Of a stretch of DNA of 64,000 nucleotides, positions 45,104 to 53,832 are shown piece after piece. The notes beneath the pieces were generated by a model, which searched no databases, was not told where the DNA came from, and was given only the letters and a program-made list of their open reading frames with translations. The stretch lies in assembly GCA_016716905.1 (NCBI GenBank), contig JADJUS010000022.1, positions 496,001 to 560,000 of the forward strand. The letters run 5' to 3'. Made by a program: the position numbers and the translations under genes. How positions within the stretch are numbered: the stretch's first letter is position 1; every line of letters begins with the position of its first letter. The stretch is from Acidobacteriota bacterium (GTDB taxonomy: Bacteria; Acidobacteriota; Vicinamibacteria; Vicinamibacterales; SCN-69-37).

Positions 45104-46894
45104 CCCTTTCAACGCCGCGTACCAATCAGCCAGGTAATCGGCCATGAATTGGTGGCCGGCGGCCGACCAATGGCAGTCGGCGCGCAGGTAGAGGGCCGGG
45201 GCGTCCGCGGGCCGCGTGCGCAGGAAATCGCGCATGGCGGCAGATGGGTCGAGGAGTTCGAACTTGTGCTCCTGAGCCACCGCGCGGAGCCAGGCCTGGA
45301 TGCCTGAATCGGGGGGCAGGAGCCGATCGTCGCCCAACCCCACGAGCGGGCGGGAGACCGGACATTCGGCGGATGACACCTGGAAGGAGTTGGGGACGTA
45401 CAGCACGACCAGTCGCCCTCCATCTGCGGCCACGTCCTCGGCAAACAAGCGCAGCTTCTGCGCCGTTTTTGCCGCGGCCAGTTTCTGGTCGTCGGTCCAG
45501 CGTTCGAGCGGCCGAATGCCCGGCCAAAAACCTGTCTCGCCGATCTGCCGTGCACGGGGAGAGAGACGTTCCATCGGCTCGGTCAGGAGGGCGTCCGCTT
45601 CATCCGGAGACAGAATGGCCTCGCCGGCTGTCTTCCTTGCGAGGGCCACCGCACTGGTGAGATCGAGCCCGCCCGCCTTCTCTCCAAGTCCGGAGACAGA
45701 ACGCTTCACGGAGGCCAGTTCGAGCCGGTTGGCCATCTCACCGGCCAGGCGCATGGTGCGGAGGTGCGAGTACCAGACCCACCACGGTTCAACCGGCACA
45801 TCGAAGTAGTCGGGGCGTCCGTCGGGTCGCATCACCGCGCGAAACGTCCGCTCCTCGTCACCGGTCGTCCAGAGATCGTTCCAGAAGAAGAACAAGACCA
45901 CGGTGCGTGGCTGCAGCCGGCGGCCCGCCTTCAAGTACCAATTCCATTCGAGCAGCGGTGACCAGCCTCGCACGCCCTGGCTGACCACTGTTGCGTTCAC
46001 CGACCTCGCGGCCAGCGTCTGCGGCAGGCGCGCGCCCAACGTCTGGTCCCACGGAAGCTGCCGCGCCTCCACCATGCTGTCGCCGATGATCAGGAGATCC
46101 ACGGGCGCCGGGGGCACTTCCGGCCCGCGAGTGCCGAAACCGTTCGTCTCAATCAGCGTCGGAGGGAACTCGTCCAGGGCTGCCGGCTGATTGATGTATG
46201 CCGACCGCGGCGGAATGATGTGGTGGAACTGCCTGACCGCGCTCGCATCACCGACCTCGATCACGCTGTCGCCGATATGCAACACGCGGATGGCGGCTTC
46301 GGCCACGGCAAAGCTCAGCATCGTGCTCATGGTGATCGCCACCATGTTTCCGTAGATGTGGGAACGTCCGTAACGCGCGACCGCGAGGGTTGCCGCGGCC
46401 ACACAGGCCATCACTGCGGAGACCCCGGCCCCAAACGGCGTCAGCCCCGAGACCAGGCCGCCAAGACTGAGTGCCCAGAGACCGACCGCGATGCCAATCA
46501 GAACACTTCGCGCGATCCGTCCCGTGCCTGGCACGGATGGCCACGGCCCGGCGCACCAGGCGCCCGACCACGCCGCCATGACGCAGAGCACGAACAGCCG
46601 CAGCGCTGAAGCCTGCTGTGTCCACCAGAGTGCGTTTGTGGCCGTGAGCACAGCCACGACCGCCCACGGCGCGACGATCGCGACCACCCGCAGGCGCGTG
46701 CGGGCGCGCGTGAGCGGGGATGGTATGAGCAGGGATAGCAGCGCGAGGGCGACAACGACACCGCCGCCGGCGAGGACGCCGCGATACAGCGCCGAGAATG
46801 GACCCAGTCGCCAGTACAGCGCCGCATACGTTGCCGCCAGCGTTGCGACGGCAATCACATGAACCAGCGACGGACGGTTGGCCTCTGCGGTCAC
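45092..46894 (-). CDS. Membrane-anchored SGNH hydrolase (large)
   Basis: 600 residues from GTG 46894, overlapping the previous TGA (GTGA). The first ~200 residues hold about six membrane segments (HVIAVATLAATYAALYW, GVVVALALLSLLI, VVAIVAPWAVVAVLT, GIAVGLWALSLGG). The rest is an SGNH/GDSL-like domain: block I LLIIGDSMVEA at ~272 and the catalytic pair in DCHWSAAGH at ~573. Such proteins, like the AlgX/AlgJ and PatB groups, add or remove acyl groups on exported polysaccharides and usually work with an MBOAT protein; one is encoded at 62267-63673. It is the last of three consecutive SGNH genes. The C-terminal PRP and stop come from a REP-like repeat. Confidence 0.83.
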   Translation of the reverse strand: MTAEANRPSLVHVIAVATLAATYAALYWRLGPFSALYRGVLAGGGVVVALALLSLLIPSPLTRARTRLRVVAIVAPWAVVAVLTATNALWWTQQASALRLFVLCVMAAWSGAWCAGPWPSVPGTGRIARSVLIGIAVGLWALSLGGLVSGLTPFGAGVSAVMACVAAATLAVARYGRSHIYGNMVAITMSTMLSFAVAEAAIRVLHIGDSVIEVGDASAVRQFHHIIPPRSAYINQPAALDEFPPTLIETNGFGTRGPEVPPAPVDLLIIGDSMVEARQLPWDQTLGARLPQTLAARSVNATVVSQGVRGWSPLLEWNWYLKAGRRLQPRTVVLFFFWNDLWTTGDEERTFRAVMRPDGRPDYFDVPVEPWWVWYSHLRTMRLAGEMANRLELASVKRSVSGLGEKAGGLDLTSAVALARKTAGEAILSPDEADALLTEPMERLSPRARQIGETGFWPGIRPLERWTDDQKLAAAKTAQKLRLFAEDVAADGGRLVVLYVPNSFQVSSAECPVSRPLVGLGDDRLLPPDSGIQAWLRAVAQEHKFELLDPSAAMRDFLRTRPADAPALYLRADCHWSAAGHQFMADYLADWYAALKGPRP

Positions 46895-47997
46895 GGCCGT
46901 GGCAACTCCGCAGGCAGATTGAGCATCCCACTGCTCCGAAGAAACACGAGCAGTGCGTCGGCGACGGCTGAGTGGCCACGAGGGGAGAGGTGGGCCGTGG
47001 TGCGAAGGAATATTCCGGCCGCATCCGGTTGCCGGGCCAGGTCCGGCTGGATATCGCGCACCGGAATGCCGAGAGGCGTCAGCGCCTCCTGGAAACGACG
47101 GGACGCGCCATTCCGATCCATCTCGCCGCCCGCCTCTTTCACGATCGCGCGCAGGTTGCTGAAATCTTCATCGTTGACCTGCAGCCGCGCCGGCATCAGC
47201 ACGATGCCGGTTTGCGCGCCGACGGCACGGGCGCGGCCGGCGATTTTCTCGAACGCGCGCCGGCTCACCTCGAGCCCGTGCTGCACCACTGGCGGCGGAT
47301 CGGTCAGGTACGTCGCCAGCGGGCGCTCGGGCGTCCCGGTCGCCACCCGGCTGCGCAACTGGTCCCATCGCACACGCGCGAGCTGCAGCACCGCGCTCGA
47401 TCGCACGACGCGCCGGATGTTTGTCACCGCGGGCTGAGTCGGTCGAATCCGGCGCCCGGCTTCAAGCGACGCCTCACCGTCGGCGGCTTCGATCGCGTCG
47501 TTGCCCACGTAGGCCACGACCAGCACGATGTCGGGTTCAAACTGGGCGGCCACCTTGTCGAAAAACAACCAGTAGTCCACCGGACCGTAGCCCTGGACAC
47601 CGCCGTTGATCACCCGCCAGCGCGTGCCGCCTGCCCCTTCGTTGAGCTGCCGTTCCAATTGCTCGCAGAACGTCTGCGTCTGTGCCACCTGCACCGAGAG
47701 GACCAACGAGTCGCCCAACACCACAATCCGTCGCTCGCCCGGGGCCTTGGCTCCGATCGGCTCATCGTCACGCACCCCCTGGTCGTTGATGGCGATGTCA
47801 GTGGTGAATTCGACGGTGGAATAGCTGATGCGGGCGTTCGGCCGCAGGCGAACGCCCACCTGCGGGTCGTCCATGAAGAGCGTCCGGAACTCCGACGAGC
47901 TCTCGAACGCGCCCCAGGTGCGCAATCCCGCTTCCAGTGCGGCAAATTCCAGAACCAGAATGACGCCGACAAGGGCGGCGCGTCGAAGGAAGAACAT
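46891..47997 (-). CDS. SGNH/GDSL-type hydrolase, membrane-anchored
   Basis: 368 residues from ATG 47997 (TTG 48000 in frame is less likely). One N-terminal hydrophobic segment (ALVGVILVLEFAALEAGL) anchors or exports it. Block I is RIVVLGDSLVLS at ~95; VINGGVQGYGPVDYW and VVAYVGNDA match blocks II and III; block V is AHLSPRGH at ~337. In the usual DXXH the aspartate would sit at the position held here by threonine or alanine (RTTAHLSPRGH), so the catalytic triad may be altered. Middle gene of the three SGNH genes. The 11-base gap to the upstream stop and the 4-base overlap downstream indicate an operon. Likely substrate: acyl groups on the surface glycan (inference). Confidence 0.83.
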   Translation of the reverse strand: MFFLRRAALVGVILVLEFAALEAGLRTWGAFESSSEFRTLFMDDPQVGVRLRPNARISYSTVEFTTDIAINDQGVRDDEPIGAKAPGERRIVVLGDSLVLSVQVAQTQTFCEQLERQLNEGAGGTRWRVINGGVQGYGPVDYWLFFDKVAAQFEPDIVLVVAYVGNDAIEAADGEASLEAGRRIRPTQPAVTNIRRVVRSSAVLQLARVRWDQLRSRVATGTPERPLATYLTDPPPVVQHGLEVSRRAFEKIAGRARAVGAQTGIVLMPARLQVNDEDFSNLRAIVKEAGGEMDRNGASRRFQEALTPLGIPVRDIQPDLARQPDAAGIFLRTTAHLSPRGHSAVADALLVFLRSSGMLNLPAELPRP

Positions 47998-48008
47998 CAA
48001 TGGAGAGA

Positions 48009-49235
48009 CTACCGCGAGGGCAGGCCTTCACGCGAGAGCCACGCCGCGATAATGCCGGCCGCCATCTTGTGACCGCGGCCATTCCAGTGCCCGTCCACGG
48101 GCGCGCCGGTCATCTGCTCGCCGGCTTCAACGGCCGCATCCACGGCTTCACCAATACCCGGGATGAAGCGCACACCGGCACGGCGGCACACGTCAGCCCG
48201 CGACCAGAACGAGAAGAACTCTTCCGACCTCACGGAAAACGCCACGACGGGCACGCCTGCGCGCCGCCGGATCATCGTCAGCAACTCCACCGTGGCGTCG
48301 GTGGCACGTTTGACGTCGGGATCGTCCGCCTGCAGCGACGCTTCGATGGAACCGGCCGAGCGCGAGCGGAAAAACAACAGGTTGGCGTTGAGCAGACGCA
48401 GGAGATAGGAGTGACGTACCAGCCGGTACAACGCGCCCCAGTCGCGGTTCTCGGGAAAACGTTGCACCACCTGCCCTTGCTCCCAATAGGGCCGTGTCAT
48501 CTGGTTGTTGTTGGTGGTGCTGCGCGACTCGATGGCGTGTGAATTATTGATGAGGTCGTTCGGGTGCATCTGCAGCAGCACGAGGTCAGGCTTCACGCGA
48601 TCGATGACCTGGTCCAGCAGCATGTATTCCTGGAGCGTGCCGTAGCCGGCGGCGCCGATGGCAAAGAACTCGATGTCCGGACGCGCGGCCGCGAGGTGAT
48701 GGTAGTACGCCTCGCCGTCGGAAACCATCACGGCTTCGGTAAACGAATCGCCAACGGCGAGCACTTTCAGTTTGGCCGAATTGGGATCACCGAACAGCCG
48801 GAAGCCGCCCTGCACGGTGGAATAGCGGACTCGCCCGAAGCCCGGAACGTCGCGGTCCATCGCGACGTGTTCCACCGGCCGCCAGCCGATACCGGCGGCA
48901 ATCTCACGGTCCGGTGGATTGACCCAGTCTGAGACGCCGAACCAGAGGCGCAGACCGCCTTCGGCCAGCCCAAGCGCAAACACGACCGCGGCCAGTGAGA
49001 GCAGCATCTGCCGCCAGGGCGCGGCGCCACGCTTGATGAGCAGCAGCGCGCCGGCGCCGAGCGCGACGACGTCGAAGAGGCCGAGCAGGATTCGACTAGT
49101 GGGGTTGGTGACCCGGCCGGCGCGTGTGAGCCACGCGCCGAGCACCCATTCGTTGGCGACGAGTGCGGCGGCGATCAGCAGCGCGCCGACGGCCGCGAAC
49201 GGCCACCCCGCACGCATGAGTGGCGGGCGCCGCAT
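48009..49235 (-). CDS. Membrane-anchored SGNH hydrolase
   Basis: 408 residues. Three N-terminal hydrophobic segments (FAAVGALLIAAALVANEW, ILLGLFDVVALGAGALLLI, LLSLAAVVFALGLAEGGLRL) precede an SGNH domain: block I LKVLAVGDSFTEA at ~163, GAAGYGTLQEYMLL, LVLLQMHPNDLINNS, and block V DGHWNGRGH at ~380 with both D and H present. It is the first gene of the SGNH trio. TATAGT lies 8 bases upstream of its ATG. A REP-like hairpin lies further upstream, between this gene and the metzincin gene. Role: deacylation or acyl transfer on an exported polysaccharide, by family and context. Confidence 0.85.
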   Translation of the reverse strand: MRRPPLMRAGWPFAAVGALLIAAALVANEWVLGAWLTRAGRVTNPTSRILLGLFDVVALGAGALLLIKRGAAPWRQMLLSLAAVVFALGLAEGGLRLWFGVSDWVNPPDREIAAGIGWRPVEHVAMDRDVPGFGRVRYSTVQGGFRLFGDPNSAKLKVLAVGDSFTEAVMVSDGEAYYHHLAAARPDIEFFAIGAAGYGTLQEYMLLDQVIDRVKPDLVLLQMHPNDLINNSHAIESRSTTNNNQMTRPYWEQGQVVQRFPENRDWGALYRLVRHSYLLRLLNANLLFFRSRSAGSIEASLQADDPDVKRATDATVELLTMIRRRAGVPVVAFSVRSEEFFSFWSRADVCRRAGVRFIPGIGEAVDAAVEAGEQMTGAPVDGHWNGRGHKMAAGIIAAWLSREGLPSR

Positions 49236-49243
49236 GGTGCCTC

Positions 49244-49249
49244 ACTATA
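49244..49249 (-). promoter_or_regulatory. Possible -10 box just upstream of the first SGNH gene
   Basis: TATAGT on the minus strand, 8 bases before the ATG at 49235. If used, the transcript would start at or next to the start codon. No clear -35 box. Confidence 0.28.
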
Positions 49250-49271
49250 CCATCCGGCCTGCGGCCGAGGT

Positions 49272-49321
49272 TCTCGCGCTTGAAGAACAGCGCGAGCTAC
49301 GTGCGATCGGCGCGAGCTACG
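49272..49321. repeat. REP-like hairpin with second half-copy
   Basis: CTCGCGCT, loop TGAAGAAC, AGCGCGAG, CTACG: the same loop and tail as the other two REP-like loci, with a third stem sequence that still pairs perfectly. A second half-unit (CGGCGCGAGCTACG) ends at 49321. Just after it GTACGACGCGGGCGCG occurs twice (49321-49336 and 49344-49359). This fills most of the 145-base gap between the metzincin stop and the SGNH start. Confidence 0.7.
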
Positions 49322-49380
49322 TACGACGCGGGCGCGGTGCGGCGTACGACGCGGGCGCGCGACGCGGACCCGGCGGTGCG

Positions 49381-52300
49381 TCAGCGGCGGGTGACGTGTA
49401 ACGGCCGGCCGACGGTGACGATCACGGTGATGCGCTCGCCGCGGCGGAGGAACGCCAGTTCATACGCGCCGGCGTATCCCGCCGGTGGCATCCAGGCGAA
49501 CTGCGCGCCCGCGAGTGACGAGCCCGTGGGCAGCGGTTGCAGCGTGCCGCCCGCCACGAGATAACCGGCATCCACCGGCGCACCAAGCCACAGTTCCAGG
49601 CGCCCCAGTTCCGGCAGGCGCACCGTATAGGTCCGCGTGGCATTGGCGCGCATCGCTATCCAGGCGGTCTCCATGTCGAAGCCCGTCCGGCCCCACACGC
49701 CGCCCGTGCCAACGCGATGCCGGCCCAGCATCGCGGTTGGCCCGACGACGCGTGCGGGTGCTGCACGCAGCGCGGCATCGCGTGCCGCACCAGGCACGGC
49801 GTTGAGCACATTAAAGAACCGTGAGCCGATGCCTTCATTCCGCCCCGCCGAGTCGGACACGCTCCAGGCGATGGTGTGCAAGCCGTCTGTCAGCGTGCTG
49901 GTGTCGAACGTGTACGCGCCGATCGGTGCGCTTGCACTATCGAGGTTCCGGAACAGAGTGGGATTCGACGTGCGCGTGGTTGTTGGCGGCTGCGGAGACG
50001 GATTGCCGAAAATGTTCGACACATCGTCATTGCAGTACACACCGATCGGCACCGGGTTCCCGACCGTGCCACGACACTGGTCGTAGGCCACAAGCGAGAC
50101 GGGCAGGCCATCAATAAACACGGTCATAGTGGACCCGTTGGCCGGAATGCGAATGTCGGTGCCGTCAACAATCGCATTCATGTCGGGCGTAATCGCCCAG
50201 CCGAAGTTGTTGAAGATGCCGCTGATCGTCTCGCCCTGCCCTGGCGTATCAATGGCGCCGAACGGCTTCGCGATGGAGTCGTTGGCCATCGTGATGAGCG
50301 TGGGCGTTGCATACTCGGTGCTCGCCGGATTCGAAGACCGGCCCAGCAGAGTGCGGTTACCTTCAATGTCGGTGGCCACTGCGTAGAGGGTCAGTGGCCC
50401 CTGTCCCCCATACGCCTGCGCATTCGGCACATGCGGCAGCAGTGGCGTGAGCATGAGATAGCCCCACCCTGCGCGCGTGTTCATCGGATAGTTCGGGAAG
50501 GCGGCCGCCACGTCGGGACGCGCCCCATCGAGAAATGCCGCATCGCCGATGTAGACCACGCTGTTGCCCAGCACCGTCTGGCAGTTGGCTTGCAGTTCGA
50601 ACGCGAAGCAGTTGCGGAAGACCTGCACGGTGGCGACGCCGACGTTGTCGAGAGACCATCCGGTGACACCGATCGCGCCCTGCACACCAGCCGCGTTTTG
50701 CACGGGCGTGTCCACCTGGCCGAACGCCGGAACTGCCGCCCCTGTGCTGAAGCTCCAGAAGGCGGTGGCGCTGTCTTCAGCGTAGGTGGTGCCATTCACG
50801 CTGAGGGCGCGCACGTGCCAGTAGTACGCAGTATTGAGGTTCAGGGCTACCAGCCCCACGGTCGTGCTGGTGCCCGTTGAAGTCCACGTCGTGTCGCAGA
50901 TGTTGTTGTTCACCGTGTCGCGGCAGTACTCGTAGCTGGTGGCTCCGCTGCTTGCCCCCCAACTCAACGTGGGAATCGTGGACTGCCCGGTCGAGCCGTT
51001 CGGCGGGCTCAGTTTGCTGAAGGCCCCGGGTCCGGACGCCTGTTGGGTGATGCTCACCGACTGTCCGGCCACTGTCAGGGTGGCAAAGCGGGCCACGCCC
51101 GAGGGTCCCACGGCATACGACGCACCGCCCGAACCGCTCGACGACGACCCACTGGTGATGGTGGCGACCGATGTGTCGCTCGACACCGAGTTCCAGCCGC
51201 ATCCACTTGCGGTCGTCACCGACACCGAGCCGCTCCCGCCGTCAGGTCCCACCACGATGGCGTTTGAGCTGAGGACAAAGCTGCAGGCGCTGTTGCGGAA
51301 ATTGGCGGCCGGCACCGACGTCAGGTTGAGTGCCGCCGCATTGTTTTCGGTGGGCGTGCCGGCCACGACTGCGGACCCCGGAAACGGGACATTTGGCGAT
51401 GAGAACACGGCCAATCGCGGACACGTGCCGCCGGTGGCGCAGTCGTACGCCATGACGGTGCGGGCAAACCCCGGCACGGTATAGCCGTAGGCGTAGTCAA
51501 AGGCCGGGAGGGAGCCGGCATTGGGGCGATCGTGCTGCAGGCCGATGTTGTGGCCGACCTCGTGCGCCAGAGACAGGTTGCCGTTTGCGCAGCCGAGCGC
51601 GATGGTCACGTTGAACGCGCTGGTGTGAAAAAACGTGCTCACCGACGACGGCCCCATGAGATATCCCACGCCGCACACGTCTGTGGCATTGGTCAGGAGC
51701 GACACCACGTCGGCCTTGTAGGTGTCGCGCAGGCCATGCACCTCGTCCATGTAGCCGTCACTCACCGAGCGCAGTCGCGACAAGTCGGTGCTTGACGTGC
51801 CCGACTCCGTATACCCCACCTCACCGAGATACACGAGGCGATAGCGATGCACCACGGCCGAGTTCGACAAGGCCAGATTCGCATTGTTCACGGCGGCAAT
51901 CGCTTCGGCCTGGATCTGTGCGGTGCCACCAAGCGTCACGCGTGCTGACGGCGTGTAGACGACGAGCAGGTCCACCAACGCATTGGAATCCTCAACGGTG
52001 GCGGCGGCGCTGCGCGACACCGGTGGAGTGCCTCCGGCCACTTCGATGGGGTCGCCATCGCGAGGCATCGCGTCAAGATCCACTTCCACGAGTTCGTGAA
52101 ACGACGAGTTGGCGAGCCGGCCGATCCGGAACAGGCGGCCGTCAAACACGATGCGACCCACGAGGATGTCGCCGACCACGGTGAAGGACATGTCGCCGTC
52201 GATCGGGCGACCAGCCGCGGAGGTGGCGACGATTGGTCCTGCCGCGAAAAATCCACGGCCCTGGGCTTCGAAGTGGCGAAGGCGCGCGATGACGTCAACG

Positions 52301-52521
52301 CCCGGGAGCGAGATCTGCACATCCGACCCGCGACGGCCCGCCTGCTCCAGGTCGGCCATCCTCGGCCGGACCACCAATGCGGGCCGCTGCAGGTTCCCGC
52401 CCGTCGCAATTCTCTCAAGGACCTGCACGGGCCGGCCCTGCTGCGCAGACACGGTCAGGAGGGGTGTCAGCGCAACCGCAACCAATGCGGCGAGGAGAAC
52501 CTTGAACGACGGACGCAGCAT
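49381..52521 (-). CDS. Secreted metzincin-type metallopeptidase
   Basis: 1046 residues from ATG 52521 with AGGGG about 9 bases upstream. Signal peptide: FKVLLAALVAVALTPLLTVSA. A proregion precedes the catalytic domain, whose extended zinc motif HEVGHNIGLQHD lies at ~318 (HEXXHXXGXXHD, metzincin), as in reprolysin-like/M12B and peptidyl-Asp-type secreted bacterial proteases. A BACON-like domain (~410-495, SSNAIVVGPDGGSGSVSVTT, GCGWNSVSS), one Ig-like repeat (SPPNGSTGQSTIPTLSWG) and the shared C-terminal module from ~595 follow. Divergent from the sugar C-methyltransferase gene with 75 bases between. Third secreted protease of the window carrying the same C-terminal module. Confidence 0.88.
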   Translation of the reverse strand: MLRPSFKVLLAALVAVALTPLLTVSAQQGRPVQVLERIATGGNLQRPALVVRPRMADLEQAGRRGSDVQISLPGVDVIARLRHFEAQGRGFFAAGPIVATSAAGRPIDGDMSFTVVGDILVGRIVFDGRLFRIGRLANSSFHELVEVDLDAMPRDGDPIEVAGGTPPVSRSAAATVEDSNALVDLLVVYTPSARVTLGGTAQIQAEAIAAVNNANLALSNSAVVHRYRLVYLGEVGYTESGTSSTDLSRLRSVSDGYMDEVHGLRDTYKADVVSLLTNATDVCGVGYLMGPSSVSTFFHTSAFNVTIALGCANGNLSLAHEVGHNIGLQHDRPNAGSLPAFDYAYGYTVPGFARTVMAYDCATGGTCPRLAVFSSPNVPFPGSAVVAGTPTENNAAALNLTSVPAANFRNSACSFVLSSNAIVVGPDGGSGSVSVTTASGCGWNSVSSDTSVATITSGSSSSGSGGASYAVGPSGVARFATLTVAGQSVSITQQASGPGAFSKLSPPNGSTGQSTIPTLSWGASSGATSYEYCRDTVNNNICDTTWTSTGTSTTVGLVALNLNTAYYWHVRALSVNGTTYAEDSATAFWSFSTGAAVPAFGQVDTPVQNAAGVQGAIGVTGWSLDNVGVATVQVFRNCFAFELQANCQTVLGNSVVYIGDAAFLDGARPDVAAAFPNYPMNTRAGWGYLMLTPLLPHVPNAQAYGGQGPLTLYAVATDIEGNRTLLGRSSNPASTEYATPTLITMANDSIAKPFGAIDTPGQGETISGIFNNFGWAITPDMNAIVDGTDIRIPANGSTMTVFIDGLPVSLVAYDQCRGTVGNPVPIGVYCNDDVSNIFGNPSPQPPTTTRTSNPTLFRNLDSASAPIGAYTFDTSTLTDGLHTIAWSVSDSAGRNEGIGSRFFNVLNAVPGAARDAALRAAPARVVGPTAMLGRHRVGTGGVWGRTGFDMETAWIAMRANATRTYTVRLPELGRLELWLGAPVDAGYLVAGGTLQPLPTGSSLAGAQFAWMPPAGYAGAYELAFLRRGERITVIVTVGRPLHVTRR

Positions 52522-52596
52522 TGGCAAATACCCCTGCTGGTATCATGCGACCGGCACATGGCTGGCGAAGTACCTTTTGGCACAGGTGGGAGCACC

Positions 52597-53832
52597 ATGC
52601 CCCCTGAATCATTGCGCTGCCGGGCCTGTGGCGCGGCCCACTTTCATCCCGTCCTGTCGCTGGGCCAGACGCCGCTGGCCAATGCGTTGCTGAGCGAGGC
52701 GGATTTGGCGAACCCCGAGCCGGTGTACCCGCTCGACGTGGTCCTGTGCCGCGCCTGCACCCTGGTCCAAATCACGCTGAGCGTGCCGCCTGAGCGCCTG
52801 TTTTCGGACTACGCGTATTTTTCGTCGTTCTCGGACGCGTGGGTGGCGCACGCGCAGCGGCTGGCCGTGAGCCTGATCGAAAGCCGGGGCCTCACAAACG
52901 AGAGCCTGGTGGTGGAAGTGGCGAGCAACGACGGCTACCTGCTGCAGCACTACCAGCGCGCGGGCATCCCGGTGCTTGGCATCGAACCGGCAGAAAACAT
53001 TGCGCGCATCGCCGAGTCGCGCGGCATCAACTCCATCGTGCAGTTCTTCGGTCCCGACCTCGCGCAGGACCTGCGCGCGTCAGGCCTGCTGGCCCAGGTT
53101 ATCCATGCCAACAACGTGCTGGCGCACGTGCCCGATCTGACCGGGGTTGTCCGCGGCTTCCACACGCTGCTGGCGCCGGGCGGCGTGGTGGTGGTGGAAG
53201 CGCCGTACGTGCGCGACATGATCGACCACGGCGAGTTCGACACGATTTACCACGAACATCTCTGTTACTTCTCGCTCACGGCGCTCGTCGGCCTCTTCGC
53301 GGCGCAGGGCCTGACCACGGTGGGCGTGGAGCGTTTGCCCACGCATGGCGGATCGTTGCGGATCTTCGCGGAGCGGACAGAAGACCAGCCGGTGGTGGGC
53401 CCAAGTGTTGACCTGCTGCTGAGAGAAGAAGCGGCCTGGGGCATCGGGCAGCCGGAGCGCTACGACACATTCGGCGCGGATGCCGCACGGATTCGCCGGG
53501 ATCTCGTCGCGTTCGTGGCCGAGAGCCGTGCCGCCGGCCGTCGGATCGCCGCCTACGGTGCTGCGGCGAAGGGCGCCACGATGCTCAACTACGCGGGCCT
53601 CACCTCACGCGACATCGACTTCGTGGTGGATCGCAACACCTACAAACACGGCCGGTTCATGCCAGGCGCACATGTGCCGATTCTGCCAGTGGAAGCGTTG
53701 CTCGATTGGCAGCCCGACGACACGCTGCTGCTCACCTGGAATTTTGCGGACGAGATTCTGGAACAACAGGCGGAGTACCGCCGCCGTGGCGGACGTTTTG
53801 TCATCGCCGTGCCGCGTCTGGAGATTCGATAG
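52597..53832 (+). CDS. Sugar C-methyltransferase family protein
   Basis: 411 residues from ATG 52597, chosen for the GGGAG ribosome site 6 bases upstream; ATG 52558 in frame would add 13 residues. N-terminal zinc site with CX2C pairs (LRCRACGAA, VLCRACTLVQ). The methyltransferase core has VVEVASNDGYLLQHYQRAGI and AHVPDLTGVVRGF, and the catalytic-type motif YHEHLCYFSLTAL. The C-terminal Rossmann-like part has YGAAAKGATMLNYAGL. This order (zinc domain, methyltransferase, C-terminal domain) is that of the TylC3/NovU group, which methylates C-3 or C-5 of dTDP-4-keto-deoxysugars. With the next two genes it should make a methyl-branched dTDP-sugar for the surface glycan. Confidence 0.9.
   Translation: MPPESLRCRACGAAHFHPVLSLGQTPLANALLSEADLANPEPVYPLDVVLCRACTLVQITLSVPPERLFSDYAYFSSFSDAWVAHAQRLAVSLIESRGLTNESLVVEVASNDGYLLQHYQRAGIPVLGIEPAENIARIAESRGINSIVQFFGPDLAQDLRASGLLAQVIHANNVLAHVPDLTGVVRGFHTLLAPGGVVVVEAPYVRDMIDHGEFDTIYHEHLCYFSLTALVGLFAAQGLTTVGVERLPTHGGSLRIFAERTEDQPVVGPSVDLLLREEAAWGIGQPERYDTFGADAARIRRDLVAFVAESRAAGRRIAAYGAAAKGATMLNYAGLTSRDIDFVVDRNTYKHGRFMPGAHVPILPVEALLDWQPDDTLLLTWNFADEILEQQAEYRRRGGRFVIAVPRLEIR

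Noticed and set aside
46885..46910. A third PRP-stop protein end (SGNH protein at 46891) as another REP-supplied terminus
   Set aside because: The DNA (TTGCCACGGCCGTGA) does not match the REP-like loop or tail, so the shared PRP is coincidence.
52096..52596. N-terminal extension of the sugar C-methyltransferase gene back to 52096
   Set aside because: It runs antisense through the metzincin gene; the zinc-binding domain starts right after ATG 52597, which has a ribosome site.
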